DNA of 64,000 bases from CAG-492 sp035388585 (lineage in GTDB: Bacteria > Bacillota > Clostridia > TANB77 > CAG-508), in assembly GCA_035388585.1 (NCBI GenBank), contig DAOOQE010000001.1, positions 42,375 to 106,374 of the forward strand, read 5' to 3'. The notes under the pieces were generated by a model that was not told where the DNA came from, made no database searches, and was given only the letters and a program-made list of their open reading frames with translations. Of this stretch, positions 24,771 to 33,046 are shown piece by piece. How positions within the stretch are numbered: the first letter of the stretch is position 1; every line of letters begins with the position of its first letter. The translations under genes were made by a program, and so were the position numbers.

Positions 24771-25472
24771 GTGGAAGAAATAGATATAAAAGAACTATTA
24801 GGACTTTTTTGGAGCAAGAAGATTGAGATAATAATAATAGCAATAGTATTTACAATATTAGGAACAATATATTCATTCACAATGGTAACACCTAAATATG
24901 AAGCATCAACAACATTAGTGTTAGCAAGTTTAAAAGATAATGCAAGTGAATCAATAACACAAACAGACATAACGATAAATTCAAAATTAGTAGCAACATA
25001 TAGTGAACTTGTAAAAAGTAAAACCGTACTAAGAGAAGCATTAACAAACCTAAATTTAGAGGAAAAAGTAAGTGAAGAAACATTAAGAAATAGTATAAAA
25101 GTAAAAGCTGTAGAAGATACAGAAATAATTAAAATAACTGTAGAAAATGAAGAACCAGAAATAGCATCAAACCTGGCAAATGAAATAGCAAGAATATTTT
25201 CTGTAAAAGTAGTAGAAATATATAATATAAATAACGTATATGTAGTAGATAGAGCAGAAAATTCGGCAAACCCAGCAAATATTAACCATATTAGAACTGT
25301 TGCAATAGCAATGGTAATAGGTTTTGTAATAGGATTTGCAGAAGTATTGGTAATAAAATTATTAGATAATAAAATAAGAACTGAACAAGATATAGAAGGT
25401 GCAACAGAATTATTAGTATTAGGTGTACTTCCAAAAAATGAATATTTTGATTCTAAGAGGAGGACTGCTTAA
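24771..25472 (+). CDS. Wzz/CpsC-family chain-length and kinase-modulator protein
   Basis: A 233-residue inner-membrane protein of the polysaccharide co-polymerase family. The start (GTG at 24771, after AAGGGGAT) opens with the cytoplasmic ELLGLFWSKKIE motif, then TM1 (IIIIAIVFTILGTIYSF), an extracellular domain of about 130 residues (helical, with EKVSEETLRNSIKVK), and TM2 (TVAIAMVIGFVIGFAEVLVI) near 185-205. The C-terminal IRTEQDIEGATELLVLGVLPK is the typical CpsC tail that activates the BY-kinase. The kinase gene overlaps by one base (TAATG). It is the membrane partner of the fused kinase that follows. Confidence 0.9.
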   Translation: MEEIDIKELLGLFWSKKIEIIIIAIVFTILGTIYSFTMVTPKYEASTTLVLASLKDNASESITQTDITINSKLVATYSELVKSKTVLREALTNLNLEEKVSEETLRNSIKVKAVEDTEIIKITVENEEPEIASNLANEIARIFSVKVVEIYNINNVYVVDRAENSANPANINHIRTVAIAMVIGFVIGFAEVLVIKLLDNKIRTEQDIEGATELLVLGVLPKNEYFDSKRRTA

Positions 25473-27721
25473 TGAATAAAATTAAGAGAATGATTCGAAG
25501 AGCTCAAAATAATCCCTTATCTAAATGGAATACATTTCTTAATTTTATTAATAAAAACAACAGAAAGTGGAGGAGATTCAGAGGAGAGCAGTCTATAAAG
25601 AATAAAGAATTTCTAAAACTTATGCAGGAGAAAATACAAAAAAATAGTATAAAGGCAAGAACACAATTTAATAAAAGAAAATCAGATTTTGCAAAATATA
25701 TTACTATTAAAAAAGACGAAAGAATAAAACTAGAACAGATAAGAGCAAAAGAGAGAGTTGAAAAAGAAAAAATACGTGCCAAACTTTTGGAAGAAAAAGC
25801 AAAAGCAGATGCAATTGTTAAATTACAAATAGAAAAACAAAAAGCTAAACAAGCAAAGATTGATGAAGAAAATGCAAGAATAGCTGAAACAATAAGATTA
25901 CAAAAGGAAAAAGAGGCCGAAAAAATCAGGATTGAAAAAGAAAAAGAAAATGAAATAATCATGGCTGAAAAAGCAAGGATTGCTGAAATTATAAGATTAG
26001 AAAACGAAAAAATTGCAGAACAAGATAGAATAAATAAAGAAAAAACAGATAAAATTAATTGGGCAATAAAAGAAAAAGCAAGAATTGAAAAAGCAAGAGC
26101 AGATGAAATAGTTCGAATAGAAAAAGAAAAACAAGCTCAAATTGCAAGAGAAGAAAAAGAAAAAATAAATAAAATACGAAAAGCCGAGAAAGAAAAAATA
26201 AAAGAAATATACAGAATAGAAAAACAAAAAAATAGGATCGAAAAAGAAAAAAAGAATGAGTTATTTAGACTTGAAAAGGAAAAACAAGCTAAACAAGCAA
26301 TGATTGAGAAGGCAAAAGCAGCTGAAGAACTGAGACTGAAAAAAGAACAAGAAAATGCAAAAATAAGTGTAGATAGAGAATCAATTATAGCAGAAAAAAA
26401 TAAAATCAATACTGAAGTTGAATCTGTGCTAGAGTTAAATAGACTGAAAGAAATAGAAAAACAAGAAAAGTTAAATAGTCAGAAAGAAATAGAACAACAA
26501 AAGAAGTTAAATAGGCAGAGAGAAATAGAAAAACAGAAGGAAATAGAAAAGGAAAGAAAATTAGCTCAAAAACAACTTGAAATTCTAGAAGAACTTAGAA
26601 TTAGAACAAAAAAAGAAATAGAAAAACATGGTGTATTAAAAGAAGTTCAATTTAAAAATAAACAAAAAGAAAAAGTACAAGTAAAAATTGACTTTGAAGA
26701 AAACATTATAAAAGAAAAACAGGAGATAAATAGCCAACAAAAAAATCAAAATGATAAAAAAGAAAAACAAGAGATAAATAGCCAATTTAAAAACGAAAGT
26801 GAGAAAAAAGAGAGACAGCAGATAAAATACCAATTAAAAAGGGAGAGGGCAATAAGAAATAAAGAATTTATAGAAAGAAAATTAGGAAATATGAAAAATA
26901 TAATTGACAATATAAAAACTAAATTTTCTAATTTAGTAATAAGTATTAAAAGAAAAATAAATAGTAGGAGGGTGTTAACTTTGGATACATCAATGCCGAA
27001 AGAAATAACAGTTGAATATTCACCAAAATCTTATGTTTCTGAATCATTTAGAACACTAAGAACAAATATTCAATTTATGAATGCTAATAAAAGCATAAAA
27101 ACAATTTTAGTAACTTCAACAATGCCATCAGAAGGTAAAAGCTATGTTTCTTCTAACTTAGCAGCTACATTTGCACAGGCAAATAAGAAAGTTATTATAG
27201 TAGATTCTGATATGAGAAAAGGAAGAATGCACGAAATTTTTAAAATTGTTAAACAACCAGGTTTATCAAATTATTTATCTGGAGTTTCTTCTAATGAAGA
27301 TTCTAATGAATTAAAAAATTACATTAGAGAAACAATGATAGATAATTTATATATTTTGCCGATGGGAAATACTCCCCCAAATCCATCTGAATTAATTTCT
27401 TCTGAAAAGATGATTACATTAATTAAGGAATTAAAAGAGATGTTTGATGTTGTTATTTTTGATGGTACTCCTAGTAAAATAGTTACAGATTCAGTGATTT
27501 TATCAAGGGAAGTTGACACTACTTTGATTGTTACAGGTCATAATAAAACTAAAATGGATGATTTGAAAAAAGTTCAAAAAGATATTGAAAACGTAGGTGG
27601 GAAAATCGCTGGTGTCGTAATTAACAGTGTGCCTATAGATACTAAAAAATATGCAAGCTCATATTACTATGAAAACCCAGAAGGAAACAGGAAAAAAATA
27701 AAAAAAATGTATAGTTTGTAA
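25472..27721 (+). CDS. BY-family tyrosine kinase (CpsD-like) with a long N-terminal charged coiled coil
   Basis: A 749-residue protein, against the usual 220-250 for CpsD/CapB. Residues about 30-480 are Glu/Lys/Arg/Ile-rich with repeated short units such as EKARIAEIIRLE and RIEKEKENEI and almost no Pro or Gly: a long coiled coil. The kinase spans about 505-749: SEGKSYVSSNLAA (Walker A), VIIVDSDMRKG (A'), FDVVIFDGTPS (Walker B) and the C-terminal Tyr cluster in KKYASSYYYENPEG, the autophosphorylation site. At codon 504 a TTG with a perfect Shine-Dalgarno could start a normal 246-residue kinase. Overlaps cpsC by one base. The coiled coil may tether or scaffold the kinase; no counterpart is known to me. 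Confidence 0.85.
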   Translation: MNKIKRMIRRAQNNPLSKWNTFLNFINKNNRKWRRFRGEQSIKNKEFLKLMQEKIQKNSIKARTQFNKRKSDFAKYITIKKDERIKLEQIRAKERVEKEKIRAKLLEEKAKADAIVKLQIEKQKAKQAKIDEENARIAETIRLQKEKEAEKIRIEKEKENEIIMAEKARIAEIIRLENEKIAEQDRINKEKTDKINWAIKEKARIEKARADEIVRIEKEKQAQIAREEKEKINKIRKAEKEKIKEIYRIEKQKNRIEKEKKNELFRLEKEKQAKQAMIEKAKAAEELRLKKEQENAKISVDRESIIAEKNKINTEVESVLELNRLKEIEKQEKLNSQKEIEQQKKLNRQREIEKQKEIEKERKLAQKQLEILEELRIRTKKEIEKHGVLKEVQFKNKQKEKVQVKIDFEENIIKEKQEINSQQKNQNDKKEKQEINSQFKNESEKKERQQIKYQLKRERAIRNKEFIERKLGNMKNIIDNIKTKFSNLVISIKRKINSRRVLTLDTSMPKEITVEYSPKSYVSESFRTLRTNIQFMNANKSIKTILVTSTMPSEGKSYVSSNLAATFAQANKKVIIVDSDMRKGRMHEIFKIVKQPGLSNYLSGVSSNEDSNELKNYIRETMIDNLYILPMGNTPPNPSELISSEKMITLIKELKEMFDVVIFDGTPSKIVTDSVILSREVDTTLIVTGHNKTKMDDLKKVQKDIENVGGKIAGVVINSVPIDTKKYASSYYYENPEGNRKKIKKMYSL
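26966..26983 (+). promoter_or_regulatory. Internal ribosome-binding site and TTG start at the kinase domain
   Basis: AGGAGGG at 26966-26972 lies eight to nine bases before TTG at 26981-26983, which is in frame with the kinase and gives LDTSMPKEITVEYS as its beginning, the normal start of a free-standing CpsD. It points either to a fusion scar or to a second, short kinase product. Confidence 0.7.
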
Positions 27722-27788
27722 TTATTAATTTAGAATTTTATATGCAGGATTAAGTATTGTTTAAATAAAAAAAAAAGGAGTTGATATT

Positions 27789-28490
27789 ATGGTTGATTTA
27801 CATTCACATATTCTTCCAAATATAGATGATGGTTCTTCATCTATTTTCGAGACATTTATTATGTTGAAAGAGGCCGAAAAAGCTGGATTTACAGATATAA
27901 TTGCAACTCCACATTATATATTAGGTTCAATAGAGCAAAATAAAGAAGATATATTAAATCAAATTAATGAAATAAATATTGCAGCTAAAGAACAGGGAAT
28001 ACATGTAAAAATACATCCAGGAGCAGAATTTTTTGGTGTACCTAATATTAGTGAAATAATTAAAAATAATAAATTTTTGTCACTAAATTTATCAAAATAT
28101 ATTTTATTAGAATTTGCTATGCATAATAGACCTTTGTATATTGATAAATTGATTTTTGAATTGTGTAATCTTGGTTATTTACCAATAATAGCACATCCAG
28201 AGAGATATAGTTATGTACAAGATGATTTGAGTATTGTGTCACAATGGCAAAATACAGGTGCATTAATTCAAAGTAATTATGGAACTTTGCTTGGGAAATA
28301 TGGCAGTTCTGCACAAAAAACATTAATAAAATTACTTAAGAATAAACAGGTTGATTTTATGGGAAGTGATTGTCATAATGCGGGTTCTGTTTATGATAAC
28401 ATGTTTGAAGCTATAAAAAAATTAAACAAAATTGTGGATAAGGAGTATTTTGAAGTTATTACAAAAAATAATGCGAAAAAAATACTATAA
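27789..28490 (+). CDS. CpsB/CapC-type PHP-fold protein-tyrosine phosphatase
   Basis: A 233-residue PHP phosphatase. Metal ligands are in MVDLHSHILPNIDDGS (HxH, residues 4-6), the second set in DIIATPHYI, HPGAEFF and PIIAHPERY, and the last in MGSDCHNAGSVYDN. The AGG-rich leader AAAAAAGGAGTTGAT fits the ATG at 27789. This enzyme removes phosphate from the BY-kinase, so the three genes form the usual CpsC-CpsD-CpsB phosphoregulatory circuit. No glycosyltransferase, flippase or polymerase gene follows, so the polysaccharide genes regulated lie elsewhere or do not exist. Confidence 0.92.
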   Translation: MVDLHSHILPNIDDGSSSIFETFIMLKEAEKAGFTDIIATPHYILGSIEQNKEDILNQINEINIAAKEQGIHVKIHPGAEFFGVPNISEIIKNNKFLSLNLSKYILLEFAMHNRPLYIDKLIFELCNLGYLPIIAHPERYSYVQDDLSIVSQWQNTGALIQSNYGTLLGKYGSSAQKTLIKLLKNKQVDFMGSDCHNAGSVYDNMFEAIKKLNKIVDKEYFEVITKNNAKKIL

Positions 28491-28533
28491 AATAGTTATC
28501 AATAAATTATTTATTAAAAAAGTTTAGAAAATT

Positions 28534-28562
28534 TTGACATTAACATAATAGTGTATTATAAT
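28534..28562 (+). promoter_or_regulatory. Strong promoter of the candidate structured RNA
   Basis: TTGACA at 28534-28539 and TATAAT at 28557-28562, both exact consensus boxes with an optimal 17-base spacer. It points at a gene-free stretch, not at an ORF. The transcript would begin around 28569. Confidence 0.85.
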
Positions 28563-28568
28563 ACTATT

Positions 28569-28724
28569 TATGGAAGGTAAATCCTTCCGTACAAACCGGT
28601 TTCTACAAAAGAGTATTTAAAGTATTCTTTGAATACATGTAGAAAACTGTTAACATAGAACGCTGTGGAAAAAAACCGCACAGAGATAGTAATCTTTTTG
28701 CGAAGTACCACAGCGTGTTTTTTT
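28569..28724 (+). ncRNA. Candidate structured small RNA, about 155 nt
   Basis: Between an exact consensus promoter and a T-tailed hairpin lies a stretch with three helices and no ORF. Hairpin 1: GGAAGG and CCTTCC (about 28572-28588). Helix 2: TTTCTACA and TGTAGAAA enclosing an inner hairpin AAAGAGTA/TATTCTTT, with an asymmetric bulge. Helix 3: CGCTGTGG and CCACAGCG around GCACAGAGAT/ATCTTTTTGC, then T7. Helix 3 is the terminator. The pattern does not match the 6S, SRP, tmRNA or RNase P sequences I know, nor a riboswitch. tRNA-Gln follows 70 bases later under its own promoter. I cannot name the family; a trans-acting RNA is possible. Confidence 0.65.
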
Positions 28725-28745
28725 GTGAATTTTTGGTGAAAACCA

Positions 28746-28773
28746 TTGATTTTAAATTTTAATGATGTATAAT
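28746..28773 (+). promoter_or_regulatory. Promoter of tRNA-Gln
   Basis: TTGATT at 28746-28751 and TATAAT at 28768-28773 with a 16-base spacer, placing the transcript start near 28780, 14 bases before the tRNA. The upstream RNA ends with its own terminator, so the tRNA should be made separately. Confidence 0.6.
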
Positions 28774-28793
28774 ATTAAATGTTAAGAAATTAT

Positions 28794-28868
28794 TGGGGTA
28801 TAGCCAAGCGGTAAGGCAGATGGCTCTGACCCATCGATGCGTGAGTTCGAATCTTACTACCCCAACCA
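28794..28868 (+). tRNA. tRNA-Gln (anticodon CUG)
   Basis: 75 nt including an encoded 3' CCA. Acceptor stem TGGGGTA/TACCCCA, D loop AGCCAAGCGGTAAGGC, anticodon stem GATGG/CCATC with loop CTCTGAC (anticodon CTG), T arm GTGAGTTCGAATCTTAC. The TTCGAAT T loop and the starting U1-A72 pair are typical of tRNA-Gln. CUG reads CAG, a rare codon in this AT-rich genome; a UUG-anticodon tRNA should exist elsewhere. The only RNA gene of standard type in the window. Confidence 0.95.
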
Positions 28869-28918
28869 TTTAGATAATATAGATGGTTTTATGAAAATAA
28901 AAAATAGGAGGAAAATCA

Positions 28919-29830
28919 GTGGGAAAATTAGTATTAAAATGCGAAGGCTTGCATAAAAAATACGGAAAAAAAGAAATACTAAAAGATGTTTCCGTAGATG
29001 TTTATGAAGGCGATATTCTTGGTTTTATAGGGCCAAATGGTGCTGGAAAAACTACAACTATCAAATTAATATTAGGTTTACAAAGCATAACTCAAGGTAA
29101 TGTGGAAATTAATGGATTTAATATTGAAAAAGAGTTTACTAAGGCAATAGAAAAAGTAGGAGCAATAATCGAAAATCCTGATATGTATATGTATTTAACA
29201 GGATTACAAAATTTACAATTAGCAGCTAACATGTACAAAAATGTCGATTCAAAAAGAATTGATGAAGTTGTAAAACTAGTAGGATTGGAAAATAGAATAA
29301 AAGATAAAGTTTCAAAATATTCTTTAGGTATGAGACAAAGATTAGGAATTGCACAAGCAATATTACATAAACCAAATCTATTAATTTTAGATGAGCCTAC
29401 AAATGGATTAGATCCTGAAGGTATAAAAAGCATGAGAACACTTTTATCAAACCTAGCAAAAAATGAAAATATGGGTATATTTATACCTAGCCATAACCTA
29501 TTAGAATTAGAAAGCTTATGTAACAAGGTTTGTATAATTCAAAATGGATGTGTTTTAGAAACAAGTGATGTTAAAGATGTTAAAAAAATGAATAACGAAG
29601 AGTGTTATATATTAGAATTAAATAATACAGAAGGATTAAAATCAATTACTGAACAAAAAATGGAAGTGATAGATTCTTCTATTGTTAAGATAATTATAAA
29701 TAGAAATGAAGTTCCAGAATTAATAGAAAAACTAGTAAAACAAGGAAAGAAAATTTATTCAGTAATACCAGATGAGATGACTTTAGAAGAAGCTTTCCTT
29801 AAAAAGACAGGGGGTAATATAATTGGGTAA
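28919..29830 (+). CDS. ABC-2 type transporter ATP-binding protein
   Basis: A 303-residue ATPase with Walker A GPNGAGKTTTIK (about residue 38), signature YSLGMRQRLGIAQAIL, Walker B LLILDEPTNGLDPEG and the switch in IFIPSHNLLELE, where the usual His is preserved. The last 80 residues form an accessory domain (ILELNNTEGLKSIT onward), seen in BcrA-like transporters. GTG start at 28919 after AGGAGGAAAA. It overlaps the permease gene by eight bases. Similar pairs give resistance to peptide antibiotics or export small hydrophobic compounds; the substrate is unknown. Confidence 0.92.
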   Translation: MGKLVLKCEGLHKKYGKKEILKDVSVDVYEGDILGFIGPNGAGKTTTIKLILGLQSITQGNVEINGFNIEKEFTKAIEKVGAIIENPDMYMYLTGLQNLQLAANMYKNVDSKRIDEVVKLVGLENRIKDKVSKYSLGMRQRLGIAQAILHKPNLLILDEPTNGLDPEGIKSMRTLLSNLAKNENMGIFIPSHNLLELESLCNKVCIIQNGCVLETSDVKDVKKMNNEECYILELNNTEGLKSITEQKMEVIDSSIVKIIINRNEVPELIEKLVKQGKKIYSVIPDEMTLEEAFLKKTGGNIIG

Positions 29831-31298
29831 TTTAATTAAAAATGAATTTATAAAAATATTTAAAAAGAAAACATTATTAGTTTTATTAATAATAACAATA
29901 GCATATTCTATATTAAATAATTGCATTTATAAATTTGCATATAGCGATTTAATGAGCGGAATTATGGATGATAGTAAGTATTTAAGAGAATCATATGAAA
30001 GCGAACTTAAAAATTTAGATCCTAAAAATGCTGCTGATAATGAAAAATATATTGAAACAAAATCTCAATTAGAATTGTTAGATGTAAAATCTAAATATGA
30101 AAGAAACTCTTGGCAAGATTACATTGCAAGCACAAAAGTTATAGAAAAAATAACTGAGAAAAATAAGCTTATTTATTCTTTAGAAAAAACGGATGAAACA
30201 AATTCTAAGATTGCTAAAGTTGAAAAAGAATACTCAGATCTTGTAAATAAAATAAATGAATCTTCTAAAGAGGACGGATGGAAATATTTTGCTTCTCAAG
30301 AAATTGAGAGTGTAAAAGCACAAATACAAGCTAAAAAAGAACTTAGAGAAATTTCTTTAGAAAAACAGCCAATTGATGAACAAATAAGCTCTTTGGAAAC
30401 TACTCTTAAGGTTTTAGAGATGCGTATAGAAAAAAACATTGGTTATGGTTCTGATTTCTTAAGTCAAGAAGTAGAATTTTATAATATGAACAAAGCTTCT
30501 TTAGGAAGTGTAGATTTAAATAAATCAATGTCATTTGCGGATAAAAAAGAAAAAAGAAATTTTAAGGAAAACTATGAAATTTCAAAATATGTTGTAGAAA
30601 CAGGAAATGATGTTAAAAAAATGGATGACCTAAGAGGTTCAATAAGAAACATTTTTGCGGATTATTCATTATTTATAATGCTTACAATAATAATTGTTGC
30701 AGGAACAATAGTAAGTTCTGAATTTGAAAAAGGAACAATTAAATTACTTTTAACAAAGCCATATAGCAGAACAAAAATATTGCTTTCAAAATATATAGTG
30801 GTGTTATCTACAATACTTTTATCTTTTGTTGCTGTTACAATTATACAATTTGTAGTTGGAGGTATTTTCTTTGGGTTTGATAGTTTAAATGTTCCAATTG
30901 TGGCATATGATTTTAATTTAGAAAAATTAATTGAAATTAATATTTTTAAATTTTTATTAATGCAAGCAATTGCAATTTTGCCAATGTTTATATTAATTGC
31001 AACTTTTGCTTTTGCGATAGGAGCAATTGCTTCAAATTCAGCTTTATCTATAACAATTTCATTATTACTATATATGGTTGGTTCAATATTAAATGCTATA
31101 GCATACTCATTTAATGTAAAAATTATGAAATTTTTATTCAGTGTTAATTGGGATTTTAACCAATATTTATTTGGAAGAATATCTGAATTAGAACATATAA
31201 ATTTAATGTTTTCAACATTAATTTGTATTGCATATTTTTTATTATTCATGATACCTGCATTTATTGTATTCAAAAAGAAAAATATTAAAAATATATAA
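29823..31298 (+). CDS. ABC-2 type transporter permease
   Basis: A 491-residue permease starting with TTG at 29823 (AGGGGGT upstream, overlap of eight bases with the ATPase). TM1 (LLVLLIITIAYSILNN) is followed by an unusually long soluble loop of about 230 residues rich in Glu, Lys and Ser (SKIAKVEKEYSDLVNKINES) that looks coiled coil, and then a five-helix membrane block (LFIMLTIIIVAGTIVSSEFEK onward, with GTIKLLLTKPYSR the intracellular coupling segment). The motif EFEKGTIKLLLTKP is typical of ABC-2 permeases. It is the membrane partner of the upstream ATPase; the long loop is likely extracellular. Confidence 0.88.
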   Translation: MGNLIKNEFIKIFKKKTLLVLLIITIAYSILNNCIYKFAYSDLMSGIMDDSKYLRESYESELKNLDPKNAADNEKYIETKSQLELLDVKSKYERNSWQDYIASTKVIEKITEKNKLIYSLEKTDETNSKIAKVEKEYSDLVNKINESSKEDGWKYFASQEIESVKAQIQAKKELREISLEKQPIDEQISSLETTLKVLEMRIEKNIGYGSDFLSQEVEFYNMNKASLGSVDLNKSMSFADKKEKRNFKENYEISKYVVETGNDVKKMDDLRGSIRNIFADYSLFIMLTIIIVAGTIVSSEFEKGTIKLLLTKPYSRTKILLSKYIVVLSTILLSFVAVTIIQFVVGGIFFGFDSLNVPIVAYDFNLEKLIEINIFKFLLMQAIAILPMFILIATFAFAIGAIASNSALSITISLLLYMVGSILNAIAYSFNVKIMKFLFSVNWDFNQYLFGRISELEHINLMFSTLICIAYFLLFMIPAFIVFKKKNIKNI

Positions 31299-31467
31299 TA
31301 AAGAAAAATATATAATAATAAAAATTCTTATATAATAGAGGTAAAATATAAAATTATTAGTCAAATAACAATTAATTAAGATATAAAGAAATATGTATAA
31401 GTGAAAAATAAAAAAATAACATAAAAGATTAGGAAGAAAAATTAATAAAAAAAAAAGGAGGGTGAAA

Positions 31468-32931
31468 ATGTTGGATAATTTTATTAAATATGAAGAACTT
31501 AGAAAAAAATATAAAACCTTTATATATGAAAATTATAAAGTGATAAAAAATGCGGAAGAAATAATACTTGAATATCATTTTATAATTGAAGGATTAACTG
31601 AGTTCAGACCTAGAATTGTTATTCCAAAAAAACAGTATATTATTGAAGAGAACATAGAATTTTCTGATGTTTTTGCTTTCCATATTGGTATGGTGGAATT
31701 AATAAGTTATTGGAAAGCTACATGTTCTCCTAAAGTAATAATAAAATGTGGAAATCTTAATAATGAACAAAAAGAATGGTTTAAAAAGTTATATTATTAT
31801 GGGTTAGGAGAATTATTTTTTACAAATGGTATTAAAAATACATATGGAGATTTCTTGACTTTTGAAGATTATAATGCAAACAAAACTAGAGAAAATATTA
31901 ATGAAACCTTTGAAATTTCAAAAAATAATATGATAAATGGAGAAATTAAAACAAATCAATTAGAAGATATAAGTAAATTAATAAATCTAAAACAGAAGAA
32001 TTTTGAAGGATATATTTTTCCTATTGGTGGCGGAAAAGATTCATGTGTAACTATAGAGATTTTAAAAGACCTAAAAACTAAAAATTATTGTTTAATAGTT
32101 AATCCAAAGTCTGTAACTCTTTCTTGTGCAGAAATTGCAGGCTATGGAGATAATGAAATAATTGTTGTAAATAGAAAAATAGACAAAAATCTTATTGACT
32201 TAAATAGTCAGGGATTTATAAATGGACATACTCCTTTTTCATCATTACTTGCTTTTATTACATATTATATGGCATTTTTAACAGGGAAAAAATATATTGC
32301 TTTATCAAATGAAGTAAGTAGTAATGAGTCAAATGTTTTGGGAGAAAAAATAAATCATCAATATTCTAAAAGTATAGAGTTTGAAAATGATTTTAGATTT
32401 TATATTAAAAAATATATTGAAACACCAATTGAGTATTTTAGTTTTTTAAGGCCTTTAAATGAATTGCAAATCGCTTCTATATTTTCGAGATTAGAGAAAT
32501 ATCATAATATTTTTAAGAGTTGTAATGTAGGAAGTAAAGAAAAAGAATGGAAATGGTGCTGTAATTGCCCTAAATGTATGTTTGTGTATATAATACTAAG
32601 TCCATTTTTATATAAAGAAAAACTTGTTAATATTTTCGGGGAAGATTTATTTGAGAAAAAAGAATTATTAAATACTTTTATAGAGCTTACAGGTAATGGA
32701 GAAACAAAACCATTTGAATGTGTTGGTACATTTGAGGAGGTTTGTTTTGCTATCACAAAATTAATTGTTGAACTAGAAAACAATGGTGAGAAATTACCAT
32801 ATATGTTAGAATACTACAAAATTAATTTCAAAATGTCAGATTTATCAAATAATATTCTTTCGTATTATAATACAGACAACAATTTAACAGACGAACAAAA
32901 CGAAATACTTAGAAATAATTTAGAAAATTAA
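31468..32931 (+). CDS. murL: MurL-type UDP-MurNAc-L-Ala-L-Glu epimerase
   Basis: A 487-residue protein matching the MurL family as I know it. It has a PP-loop-like ATP site FPIGGGKDSCVTIEIL (about residues 190-205), a SLKYE-like N-terminal domain with FAFHIGMVELISYWKATCSP, and the C-terminal CCNCPKCMFVYIILSPFL (about 368-385), a zinc or structural Cys set typical of the family. MurL (first found in Xanthomonas) uses ATP to epimerise the terminal L-Glu of UDP-MurNAc-L-Ala-L-Glu to D-Glu. GGAGG at 31457-31461 fits the ATG at 31468; GTG 31462 is an alternative. A MurD homologue follows, the known partner gene. Identity rests on remembered motifs. Confidence 0.8.
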   Translation: MLDNFIKYEELRKKYKTFIYENYKVIKNAEEIILEYHFIIEGLTEFRPRIVIPKKQYIIEENIEFSDVFAFHIGMVELISYWKATCSPKVIIKCGNLNNEQKEWFKKLYYYGLGELFFTNGIKNTYGDFLTFEDYNANKTRENINETFEISKNNMINGEIKTNQLEDISKLINLKQKNFEGYIFPIGGGKDSCVTIEILKDLKTKNYCLIVNPKSVTLSCAEIAGYGDNEIIVVNRKIDKNLIDLNSQGFINGHTPFSSLLAFITYYMAFLTGKKYIALSNEVSSNESNVLGEKINHQYSKSIEFENDFRFYIKKYIETPIEYFSFLRPLNELQIASIFSRLEKYHNIFKSCNVGSKEKEWKWCCNCPKCMFVYIILSPFLYKEKLVNIFGEDLFEKKELLNTFIELTGNGETKPFECVGTFEEVCFAITKLIVELENNGEKLPYMLEYYKINFKMSDLSNNILSYYNTDNNLTDEQNEILRNNLEN

Positions 32932-33046
32932 TGTATAATTTATAAAAAAGATAGCGAGAATTAAATTTATAGTAAATAATTGATTATAAAATGATTTTCT
33001 TTTCAAAATATAAATTAATGTGAGAATTGAAATTTGGAGGAAAAAT

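Noticed and set aside
25504..26833. Long minus-strand open frames opposite the coiled-coil part of the kinase gene
   Set aside because: They are Phe/Ser/Ile-rich shadows caused by a Lys/Glu/Ile-rich sense strand that has few reverse stops; no ribosome-binding sites fit and no domain is seen.
28569..28724. 6S, SRP (4.5S), tmRNA or a T-box
   Set aside because: The 5' and 3' ends do not form the closing stem of 6S; no SRP GGAA tetraloop helix, tmRNA tRNA-like ends or AGGTGGTACCGCG element is found.
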